64,000 bases of DNA from positions 1,773,001-1,837,000 of the forward strand of contig NZ_AP017367.1 of assembly GCF_001548395.1 (NCBI RefSeq). The letters run 5' to 3'. Made by a program: the position numbers and the translations under genes. The first letter of the stretch is position 1. Each line of letters opens with the position of its first letter. Positions 45,983-54,678 of this stretch are shown here, piece by piece. Origin of the DNA: Leptolyngbya sp. O-77 (GTDB taxonomy: Bacteria > Cyanobacteriota > Cyanobacteriia > Elainellales > Elainellaceae). The notes beneath the pieces were generated by a model, which had not been told where the DNA came from, ran no database searches, and was given only the letters and a program-made list of their open reading frames with translations.

Positions 45983-47105
45983 TTCAGCGGTTGGCGATCG
46001 CCCGCAGGAGGCAAGCCCCGCTCCGACGCAGGCGGCAGGAAGCTATCGTCAAACACGTCGCTAATCGGCGGCGGCGTGACCTCAAAGACCTCGGCAACTT
46101 GGGCGATTGTTTTCTCAAAGCGGGATGGCTCAATGCCGCCCAGACCATTCGCCTCAGTCTCCGGAGTAACCCACAGCCGCTCCAGGGCAATCTTCAACCG
46201 CTGCTTTTCCGAGGCCTCTTCCATTAGGGAATCGCCCGCCTTCATCACCGATGCCAGCCCCGCAGCCGGATCTTTGATCACGTCCTGCATTCCCCGGAAA
46301 TAGGCCCGCAAGAAGCCCCGCACCACGTCGGGGTTCTGCTCCAGAAAAGACTTTTTGACCACGATGGCATTGCCGTAGAGATCCAGCCCAAAGTCGTTAT
46401 AGTAGAACATCGTCAAGTCAGACTCCTGCTTGCCTGCTTTGGAGAGCGCAGGCAGGATGCTGGTTGAAAATCCGCTGACAGCATCGACATCGCCCTTAAC
46501 CAGAAACGTTTCCCGCAGCTTCGGCTCCATGGTGATCCATTCCACCGAATCGGCAGGAATACCCACCTGCTCTGCAAAGACCGGCCACAGCTTACGCGGC
46601 GCATCTCCGGCGGGTGCGCCCAGTTTCTTGCCCTGGAGGGCTTTGGGATCAGCGATGCCGTTGGCAGACAATGTGGCGATCGCAAACGGAGAACGGTTAT
46701 AGGGCACCGCCACCGCCACCACCGGATCATTCGGGTTCTTCGCGTTGAACTCGATCATCGAGTACATATCGCCAAAACCAATCTCCACCGTCCCTGCTGC
46801 AACATCGGTGATGGTCTTCGCAGAGCCATAGCCCCGCTCAATCATCACGTTCAACCCCTTCCTCTGCAAAGTAGCCCCTCTCGCTGGCCAGCGTAATCGG
46901 CGCATTGTCTCCTTGTAGCAGCCCAGGAGGGGTTGACCTTGATCGTCCGCAGTTCGGACGGAGCCGTTGGGGAAGAAGCCGTCGTTGCCGCTGGCGATGC
47001 CTCTGGAGCAGTCGCCTCTGGAGTGGGCGTTTGGCAACTGCTCAGCAGCATGGGGGAAGCAACCAAAGCAATGGAGAGAAATCGAGACAGCCAATTAAGT
47101 TTCAT
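45979..47105 (-). pseudogene. ABC transporter substrate-binding lipoprotein (NMT1/SsuA type), two frameshifts
   Basis: The N-terminus (MKLNWLSRFLSIALV, lipobox LLSSC, then TRTIKV-like LRTIKVNPSW) is in one frame, a middle piece (LQGDNAPITLASERGYFAEEG) in a second, and the rest (LNVMIERGYGSAKTITDVAAG through DAVSGFSTSILPAL to the end) in a third. Removing one base near 46919-46924 and one from the CCCC at 46855-46858 restores a single chain of about 375 aa. The fold is that of NMT1/THI5-like periplasmic binding proteins, for thiamine precursors, sulfonates, nitrate or taurine. It is divergent from the ATPase and permease genes. The errors may be artefacts. Confidence 0.83.
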
Positions 47106-47421
47106 AGTGCGCTTTGAGCATTAACTTGCACCAGGCAATGCTATAAGTTGTGGACCTCAGAGCATCTGAAAAACGCTGAATCTAGCTGGTTCAGCGGAGT
47201 AGTGTAGAGTGTACTGTATACACATCTGCATCGATGAAACGTGACTCAGACTACAAAATTGCGATCGCCAACTTTTGAAATTTATTAAGAACCTTGTCAA
47301 AATCGCTGCCTTAAAAACTCTTTGCCTTTATGACCAGGTTTTGTGTCAAAAACTACAGAATCCTCTCCTGCTTAGCTATCCAAATGGAGGGCATCTTGAA
47401 TAGGTCAAGGGTTTTCTCATC
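47106..47421. promoter_or_regulatory. divergent promoter region of the ABC transporter, with inverted repeats
   Basis: The 316-bp gap between the binding-protein gene and the ATPase gene contains two palindromes: CGCTGAA (47174-47180) with TTCAGCG (47190-47196), 9 bp apart, and GTGTA/TACAC arms at 47209-47223. Either could be an operator. No TPP-riboswitch consensus was recognised. CAAGGG about 10 bases before ATG 47422 is its likely ribosome site. Confidence 0.5.
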
Positions 47422-48249
47422 ATGGTTCAATCCGAAGCAATCGACAGTGCTGCAAAAACTGATAAGCCTGTCATCTTAGAGTTCGACCGCATTGGTCTAG
47501 AATACCAGGTCGATGGCAGTCCGCGACGCATTATTGACGAGATTTCGCTGAACATTGCCGAGGGCGAATTCGTGTCGTTTGTTGGGCCGAGCGGTTGCGG
47601 CAAAACGTCGATTCTGCGGATGGTGTCGGGTCTGTCGCCTGCGCCCCTGGGAGAAATCCGATTTCGCGGAAAAAAGATTACCCAACCGCTGAAAAACGTT
47701 GGCATTGCCTTTCAAAACCCAGTGCTAATGCCCTGGCGAAATACGCTGGCAAACGTCATGCTGCCGCTGGAAGTCGTGGAGCCGTATAAGCAAGAAATTC
47801 GCAATCCTAGCCGTAAGGCGATTCATGCCCGTGCTGCCGAAGAACTACTGGCTACGGTGGGGCTGAAGGACTTTGCAAAGCAGTATCCCTGGCAGTTGTC
47901 GGGCGGAATGCGCCAGCGGGCTTCGCTATGTCGGGCGCTGATTCATAAGCCCGAAATATTGCTGCTGGATGAGCCGTTTGGGGCGCTGGATGCCTTTACT
48001 CGTGAAGAGATGTGGGTAATGCTGCAAGAGCTATGGATGCACAATCGCTGCACCTGCATTTTGATTACCCACGACCTGCGAGAAGCAGTGTTTTTGTCTG
48101 ATACGGTGTATGTCATGGGGCCACGACCTAGCTCGATTATCTACAAGGTGGACGTGTCTCTGCCGCGCCCCACTACATCAGACATGATGCTGTCGGATGA
48201 CTTCAACCATATTGTGGCTGGCCTGCGCCGCCATATCCATCGCAACTAG
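47422..48249 (+). CDS. ABC transporter ATPase (SsuB/TauB/NrtD type)
   Basis: ATP-binding subunit of 275 aa. Walker A is GPSGCGKTSILRM, the Q loop is AFQNPVLMPWRNTLANV (the PWRT/N pattern of the nitrate/sulfonate/taurine/thiamine class), signature LSGGMRQRASLCRAL, Walker B ILLLDEPFGALDA and the H loop LITHDLREAVFL. It pairs with the permease that follows and with the divergently encoded binding protein, so the three form one importer. The substrate class is not resolved by sequence. Confidence 0.94.
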   Translation: MVQSEAIDSAAKTDKPVILEFDRIGLEYQVDGSPRRIIDEISLNIAEGEFVSFVGPSGCGKTSILRMVSGLSPAPLGEIRFRGKKITQPLKNVGIAFQNPVLMPWRNTLANVMLPLEVVEPYKQEIRNPSRKAIHARAAEELLATVGLKDFAKQYPWQLSGGMRQRASLCRALIHKPEILLLDEPFGALDAFTREEMWVMLQELWMHNRCTCILITHDLREAVFLSDTVYVMGPRPSSIIYKVDVSLPRPTTSDMMLSDDFNHIVAGLRRHIHRN

Positions 48250-48328
48250 CACAGCGTTGATTTTTATTATTCCGCTTATATTCCGCTTTGCATCCGCGAC
48301 TTTTGCTTTTACCATTCTTCTGGCTATC

Positions 48329-49108
48329 ATGAATACGCTCGATCGCCTTGAAAAATTCTCTCGCACAAAATCCGCCAGCGTCCTGTTTCCGGTGATAGCG
48401 ACGGTGCTGCTGTTTGTGCTTTGGGAGCTGATTGTGCGGTTGCTCAACATTCCTAGCTACAATCTGCCCGCACCGTCTGCGATTTTGCAATCGGCGATCG
48501 CCCGTAGTTCAGCTTTATGGGAAAATTCGATGCAAACGCTGTTCACAACCCTGGCAGGATTTTTACTGGCAATTGTGGCAGGTATTATCCTCGGTTTTGT
48601 GATTGGCTATTCGCGGATAGCGTACATTGTGCTATATCCGCTGCTGGTCGGATTCAATACCATTCCCAAGGTGGCACTAGTGCCGCTATTTGCTCTGTGG
48701 TTTGGCATTGGCACGATTCCAGCGATTCTTACAGCGTTCCTGCTAGCGTTCTTCCCAATTGCAGTAAATGTGGCGCTGGGACTGGACACGGTGGAACCGG
48801 AGATGAAAGACGTGATGCGATCGCTCGGCGCATCCCAGTTCGAGATCTTTCAAAAAATTGGATTTCCCCACGTCATGCCCTACATTTTTGCATCGCTGAA
48901 GGTGGCGATTTCGCTGGCGTTTGTGGGTGCAGTGATTTCGGAAACCGTCGCCTCCAACAAGGGCATCGGCTACCTCATCGTTACTGCTAGTTCCAACTTC
49001 GACGTGCCGCTGGGGTTCGCTGGCCTGATGGTGCTAGCGATTATGGGGACTGCACTCTACGGCTTCTTTGCGGCGGCTGAAAAATACTTAATCTACTGGG
49101 CCCGATAG
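48329..49108 (+). CDS. ABC transporter permease (SsuC/TauC type)
   Basis: Inner-membrane permease of 259 aa with six hydrophobic helices. The EAA-like loop reads EPEMKDVMRSLGASQFEIFQKIGFPHVMPYIF, and YNLPAPSAILQSA near the start is characteristic of SsuC/TauC/ThiX permeases. ATG 48329 (MNTLDRLEKF) is used; the frame is open upstream. It lies 79 bp after the ATPase gene. Its last 68 bp overlap the end of a convergent binding-protein gene. Confidence 0.92.
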   Translation: MNTLDRLEKFSRTKSASVLFPVIATVLLFVLWELIVRLLNIPSYNLPAPSAILQSAIARSSALWENSMQTLFTTLAGFLLAIVAGIILGFVIGYSRIAYIVLYPLLVGFNTIPKVALVPLFALWFGIGTIPAILTAFLLAFFPIAVNVALGLDTVEPEMKDVMRSLGASQFEIFQKIGFPHVMPYIFASLKVAISLAFVGAVISETVASNKGIGYLIVTASSNFDVPLGFAGLMVLAIMGTALYGFFAAAEKYLIYWAR

Positions 49109-49993
49109 TCCGGCCCTGCTCAACCACCTGCTGAAAGTGGGCGACGGTGTCCAAAGTGTCCCACGGAACGATTCCCTGCGGCCCAAACCAGCGCTCAAAC
49201 AACTGCGTTGCTGCTGTTTCTCCAGATAGCACGCCTTCCATAAAGCGGGTTAGGCTTTGATTGACCTGGGCGCGAAACGGCAGATCTTGTTTGGGCAGCA
49301 GACAGCCATAGACCTCTCGGCTAAAGGGTTGCGGCGGAATGACTTCGTAAGCATCGGCATCGGGTAGCGATCGCCGCAAGCCCTCCAGCAAGATGCCGTC
49401 GCTAGCCAGCGCATCAATCCGTCCCTGTTGCAGCAAAGACAGCCCCTCAGCGCGATCGCCCACGGGCACAATTCGCGCCAGCGGCAGCCGCCTGCGAATT
49501 AACTCTGCGTTAGTTGTGCCCGATACGCCGCCAACTCGCAGCCGATTGCCCGAAAGCCCCCTGCCCCCCGCGCCAGCAAAAACTGCGTCCCCGTGACAAA
49601 ATAGCCCACCGAAAAATCCACCAGCGACTCGCGGCTGAGGGTAATGCTGCTTGTGCCACAGGCTATGTCCAATGCGCCCTGGCTAACCTGGGCAAACTGC
49701 TCTGCTGCCGTCGTAGGCACCAGTTCCAGTTGAATCGTCCGCCCCAGGCTGCGAGACAAATCTGCCTGCATTCGCCGCAGCAGGTCAACCGGATATCCCA
49801 TCGGTTCGCCCGACTCATCCAGCGTGCCAAACGGTGCAGCATCCGTGCGAACCCCCGCCCTCAGCACACCCGTCTGCTGAATTTTCTCCAGACGCGCCTC
49901 TGCCCAGGCGGGAGCCAGCATCCCCAGCCACAGCAGCAGCCCCAAGCTCGCCAATCTACCCCGCCTCGCAGCCCTGCGTTTGTTTCGAGACAT
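49041..49993 (-). pseudogene. amino-acid-type substrate-binding protein (SBP_bac_3), one frameshift
   Basis: N-terminal half (49993-49499): signal peptide (LASLGLLLWLGMLAPAWAEA), then RLEKIQQTGVLRAGVRTDAAPFG, LDIACGTSSITLSRE and VDFSVGYFVTGTQFLL. C-terminal half (to 49041) in another frame: GLSLLQQGRIDALASDGILL, EVYGCLLPKQDLPFRAQVN. These are the two lobes of a family 3 periplasmic binding protein such as those for polar amino acids. The break lies between two C/G runs (49557-49569); one added base rejoins the lobes through GNRLRVGGVSGTTNAELI. No permease or ATPase of that class is adjacent. The end overlaps the convergent ABC permease gene by 68 bp. Confidence 0.83.
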
Positions 49994-50015
49994 CCGCCTC
50001 TCCTAACTCCAATCC

Positions 50016-50471
50016 TCAGCCTTTCGCCAGCTTCAAAATTTTCTCGGCAACCGCCTCGTCTACCGGCATCACCGATAGGCGATTGCCCTGGCGCACCACC
50101 AGCAGTTCCTCTGACGAAAAGGTTTGCCGCAGTTGTTCCAGCGTCACTATCTGAGGAAACTGCTCCACAAACTCGACCTGCACCGTGCGCCAGCGGGGGT
50201 TGTCCTGCGGCGATTTGGCATCATAGTACTTGCTTTTGGGGTCAAACTGCGTCGGGTCTACGATGTCTGGCTGAGACACCTGCATCAGCCCCACAATTCC
50301 TGGCGGCGTGGCGTTGGAGTGATAGAAAAACGCGCGATCGCCCACCGCCATTGATCGCAAGAAATTTCGCGCCTGATAATTTCGTACGCCATCCCAAATC
50401 GTCTGGCGATCGCGCTCCAGGTCTTCGATGCTATACACATCCGGTTCCGATTTCATCAGCCAATAGCGCAT
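50016..50471 (-). CDS. EVE domain protein
   Basis: 151 aa, complete EVE (PUA-like) domain: it starts MRYWLMKSEPDVYSIEDLE, contains WDGVRNYQARNFLRSMAVGDRAFFYHSN and DPKSKYYDAKSPQDNPRW. EVE/YTH-related domains bind modified bases; bacterial members are linked to modified cytosine or to RNA quality control. No DNA modification or restriction gene is near, so this is probably the widespread housekeeping form. It ends 22 bp from the start of the binding-protein gene on the same strand. Confidence 0.92.
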   Translation of the reverse strand: MRYWLMKSEPDVYSIEDLERDRQTIWDGVRNYQARNFLRSMAVGDRAFFYHSNATPPGIVGLMQVSQPDIVDPTQFDPKSKYYDAKSPQDNPRWRTVQVEFVEQFPQIVTLEQLRQTFSSEELLVVRQGNRLSVMPVDEAVAEKILKLAKG

Positions 50472-50606
50472 CAGAGGTTCGAGGTCAGAGGTTCGAGGTC
50501 AGGGGTTACGGGTTAGGGGTTAGGGGAATGCGAAGCAGGGAAAAAGCGCATTCCCACAATGCTTTGACCCTTCATGAGTGCAACGCTCCCCCACGGCAAC
50601 GATCCC

Positions 50607-53600
50607 TCACGGCAACGCCCCCTCGACCCCAGTCTCCGGCAGCGGCCGCACGATGGTTCCATTGGGGGGTGCTTCGGGATTCGCTTCAACAGTGCTATCG
50701 ACAGGAGTCCCATCCACCGGAGCATCTGCAAAGATGGCATCGAGGGCCTGCTGGAGCGTTTCCGCCATGACGATGCGGTTTCCATAGGCGACGATGACCC
50801 TTGTGAGGGTGGGCAGACGGTTTTGATCTGCCTGGAGGTACAGCGGCTCGACATAGAGCAGCGAGTCCTCGACGGGAATCACCAGTAGATTCCCCTGGAT
50901 CGCCTGCGAACCCTGCCGATTCCACAGCGAAATCTGCTGAGAAATCAGCGGGTCTTGGTTAATGCGGGCTTCGATTTGCTCTGGGCCAAAGATCAGCCGC
51001 TGCTTGGGGAAGCGATAGAGTAGCACCTTGCCATAGTTTTCGCCATCGGAGCGAGCCGCCAGCCAGCCAATCAGGTTTGTGCGCTGGGAGGGCGTGAACA
51101 GGCGCAGCAGGACAAATTCTTCAGTATCGGCGATGGGCAGCTTGGTAATCAGGTAGTAGGGCGCGACGATTTGCGACTCGTTGGCATAGATTTCGTTGGG
51201 TTCACGCCACTCGTCTTCGCGGTTATAGAAAATTTGCGGATCAGTCATGTGGTAGGTCATGAGCTGATTCGACTGCACCTGATAATAGTCCTGCGGATAG
51301 CGAATGTGACTGCGGAGAGCGGGGGGCATCGAGTCGAACGGACGGAACATCTGGGGCAGCAGACGACTCCAGGATTGAATTATCGGGTCGCTGGGATCGG
51401 CAATGTAAAAAGTGACGCTGCCGTTGTAGGCATCGACGACAATCTTGACGGAGTTGCGAATGTAGTTGAAATCGTTGTTGCGCGGGTCGGAATAGGGGTA
51501 GCGATCGCTCGTTGTGTAGGCATCGATAATCCAGTACAGCGAACTGGGCGGCGAGTCGGTGTTGCTCGTCTGCACATCAAACTCGACCGCGACGGGATAG
51601 GGGTCATGATCGAAGCGGAGAAACGGGGCGATCGCCTGCACTCGCTTGACGATATTGCGGCGATAGAGCAACTGCGATTCGCCCGTCAACTGGTCGCTAA
51701 ACAGCATTCGCCAGTCGTTGAGATGCCGCGCAAACAGCAGCCGCCGCCAGTAAGACCCGATGGGAATTCCCCCGCTGCCGCTGTAGGTGTTGTAGACGTT
51801 TTCGCCGCCGCTGGGATAGTCCAACTCCAGGGCGCGGGTGCGCGTCAGCACGAAGTTATTGGTCAGTTCGCCAAAATAAATGCGGGGATTTGTCGGGTCG
51901 GCAGCAGGGCAGGAATGCGCGGATCGTTTACAACTTGCTCCACGCCTTCGACAAAGTAGCTGGGTAAGCCACCCTCATCGGCGGTGTTCACTGGGCTGAC
52001 CGTAAAGCCATAGCCGTGGGTGTAAATGAGGTGCTGGTTCACCCAGGTTTGGGCATCGGCGGGCACGCCACTATAGTCTAGTTCGCGGGCCGCGATCAGG
52101 ACTTGCCGTAGGCCAATCGTGCCCTGGGTGGTCGGAAGCTGGTAGCGGTCGAGATCAGCATCGGGAAATTCGTAGTAGGGGCGGATGCGCTGAAGCTGGC
52201 GGTTCGTCTCCAGCAGCGGGCGCGAGTCCCACAGGCGGATGTTATCGATGGTGAGGTCGTTTGCTTGTAAATCCGCCCGCGTCAGGTCGGTCTGGGGGTC
52301 AAAGATATCGTCCTGAATGACCTGTAGGTTAAACGCATCTCGCGTCAGGGCAATGGTGCGCTGAATGTAATGCGTTTCCAGCGCCAGTTCGTTGGGCTGC
52401 ACGACGAAGCTTTGCACAACAAAAGGAATCAGCGTCGTGGCGATCGCCGCAACAGCTAGGTGCAGCATCGGCCCCCAAAACAGCGGCGGCACTCGACGCG
52501 GCAGCAGCGCCACGGTTTCCTCTGCTCCTCGCCCAGAGCGCAGCGGCAAATCTACGGCAGTCCCCGACCACTGGGCATATTCCGCAATTCGTTCTTCGCG
52601 CGATCGCCAGCCCCGGAGCAATAGAGCAGAATCCGCCGGAGCCGATGGGACGCGACCGCGAGACTGCGAAGCGGACGGGGGCAACCCTGGTGTCGCTGCG
52701 GTTCGAGAAACAAAGCCCCGATTCGGCAGACTGGCCGCCGCCCCCCGGAACGGCGCAGCCGACACCGCCGGAACCGCCCGCCAGCGATGAGAGGCGATCG
52801 CCTGCCATAGCAAAATCACTCCCAACACCAGCGCCGCTACCGCCAAAACGCTATGAATCGGCAGCCGCACATGGACATTCGTAAACCCTGCGCCATAGGC
52901 TACGCCGCTGGTGGAATACAGCAGCCCGTAGCGGTTGAGCCAGTGCGCCAGGGCGATCGCCAGCATCAGCGCCCCACCCAGCCCGCAGAGATGGCGCAAC
53001 TGTGGCAGCGACCAGCCCAAAAATTTTCCCTCACTGAGGCTGTCGCCCGCCAACAAGTAAACCAGCACCACCGACAGCAGCCCCAGCAGCGTCAGCCCCA
53101 TCGCCCAGTAAGATAGCAATTCCAGCGCAGGTAGCCGGAATACATAAAAGCTAATGTCGTGCCCAAACAGCGGATCGGCTCGGTTAAACGGCGTGGGAGA
53201 AGCGGCCAGCAGGAGTTTGGCCCAATATTCCGACAGCACCAGCCCAAAGCCCAGACTGGTGAGCAGCGCCCAGCCCCACAGCAGCACTCGCGGATACACC
53301 AGCAGCCCCACCGCCAGCCCCAGAATAATCAGCGCCAACCACGGCTGCTGGAGGCTCTGGACGAGCAGTTGCCCCAGCGTTTCGGCTCGAAATCGCACGG
53401 GGACTTGAGCAGCAGGTGTATAGACGCTGAGGGCCGGCCGCCAGTGGCTAATCGCCACGCCCGCGTGATAGGCCAGCGCCGCACTCATCCACAGGCTGAT
53501 GCCCGACACCAGCACCGCCAGTGGACGCAGCCGCAGCCCCCCAAACCGGGGAATCGGGGTCAGGTTGAGGTGTGGGTCAGAATGTCGATGGGCGATCGCC

Positions 53601-53821
53601 AAATTTCCCCACAGAAATACCAGGCTCAGCCCAAACCCCAGCAGCCCCAGCCCTCCCTGCACACCCAGCCGCAGCCAAAACACCCGCAGATGCGCCACCC
53701 GCTGAAACCACAGCCCCTCTGCAACTAGCAGCCGCAGCAAATCGAGCAGCAGCAAGCCTCCCACCACGGCCAGCGGGATGGCATAACGGCGCGGGAGTCG
53801 GAGCCAGCGGGGGAGGGGCAT
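50607..53821 (-). pseudogene. UPF0182 family membrane protein, one frameshift
   Basis: Two frames together make one UPF0182 protein of about 1070 aa. The first (53821-51863) has seven or so membrane helices (IPLAVVGGLLLLDLLRLL, GQLLVQSLQQPWLALIILGLA and others) and the start of the extracytoplasmic domain (VIQDDIFDPQTDLTRADLQAN, HLIYTHGYGFTVSPVN). The second (51851-50607) has [39 protein letters not shown] and [16 protein letters not shown] text. The bridge [20 protein letters not shown] appears in the sequence once a single base is added near 51898-51905. The function of UPF0182 is unknown. As in nadB, a base-calling error is likely. Confidence 0.87.
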
Positions 53822-53905
53822 AGGAAAGCAGCGGAAGAAACAGCAATGAGGAATCAGTTATCAGGGGACGCGACCAGCACGCTAGGCTGGAGTCTCAGTC
53901 TTAAA

Positions 53906-54427
53906 CTAACTCTCATCCTGCCAGTCGAGGAGTTGTCGCCATTCGCGAACGGCAAAGGGAGGAATCGTCAATTCGAGCGATCGCCCTTCTTCTAACGGTA
54001 GCGCCAACCGCAGGGGCATGTCGGTTTGCAGACGTAACATTGTGTCTCGAAAATCGTACTCACCGACATTTCCTGCCAGGTCATCATTCAGCCGAGATGT
54101 GCCAAAGACATCGGGCGCAGTCCAGGCTTCGCCATACCCGGTAGAAATGGTTAAGGGCTGGGCATGGGCTAAGTAGGCCGCACCCGGATAGCCCACCAGC
54201 CGCAGCCGAAAATCTACCACCTGTCCGTCCCGCACCCGCTTAAAAAGCACTGCCTGCCATGCATGATCCGACTCGTCCCGCAGGGTTTGGAGCGATCGCA
54301 CCATCACCTGCCCCGCCCCCTCCGGATAGGGATGAATCAGGGCGATCGCAGGCAACGCCCACCCCAACCACAGCACAACGCTACACAACAGAACCAAACT
54401 CCAGCGCCCCAGCCGTCGAATTCCCAT
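53906..54427 (-). CDS. DUF3122 exported protein
   Basis: 173 aa. A signal peptide (WSLVLLCSVVLWLGWALPAIA) is followed by a compact domain with the pattern IHPYPEGAGQVMVRSLQTLRDE, WQAVLFKR, FRLRLVGYPG and YDFRDTMLRLQTDMPLRL. This matches the cyanobacterial DUF3122 family, of unknown function and probable periplasmic or lumenal location. It lies 85 bp upstream of UPF0182 in the same direction. Confidence 0.82.
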   Translation of the reverse strand: MGIRRLGRWSLVLLCSVVLWLGWALPAIALIHPYPEGAGQVMVRSLQTLRDESDHAWQAVLFKRVRDGQVVDFRLRLVGYPGAAYLAHAQPLTISTGYGEAWTAPDVFGTSRLNDDLAGNVGEYDFRDTMLRLQTDMPLRLALPLEEGRSLELTIPPFAVREWRQLLDWQDES

Positions 54428-54529
54428 AAGCCAGTCTCATATGATGCTCTGGTTCTTATATAGCAGGGAGCCGGGGATTCCGGGGGGATTGGTGCTGCTG
54501 TTCGTGAACTCTCCCAACAACGGAATCTC

Positions 54530-54678
54530 GATTTTAGATTTTAGATTTTCGTTCTTCGCTCTTCGTTCTTCGCTCTTCGTTCTTCGCTCTTCGCTCTTCG
54601 TTCTTCGTTCTTCGTTCTTCGCTCTTCGTTCTTCCTTCTTCCCTCTTCCTTCTTCCCTCTTCCTTCTTTCCTCTTCCC
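54530..54678. repeat. heptanucleotide tandem repeats (STRR type), about 20 copies
   Basis: Three GATTTTA units lead into about 11 heptamers TTCTTCG/CTCTTCG and then about 7 of TTCTTCC/CTCTTCC, a 150-bp array with 7-bp period. Heptameric STRR sequences are known from filamentous cyanobacteria. The array abuts the stop codon of the O-GlcNAc transferase gene (54679-54681). The Arg/Glu/Lys-rich frames that cross it are repeat artefacts. Confidence 0.92.

Noticed and set aside
50473..50528. Repeated GAGGTTCGAGGTCAG text resembling a tRNA T-loop
   Set aside because: Only short direct repeats; no acceptor, D or anticodon stems can be formed around it.
49514..50770. 418-aa plus-strand open frame
   Set aside because: Runs antisense across the binding-protein and EVE genes; Pro/Arg/Ser-rich composition is typical of a shadow frame.
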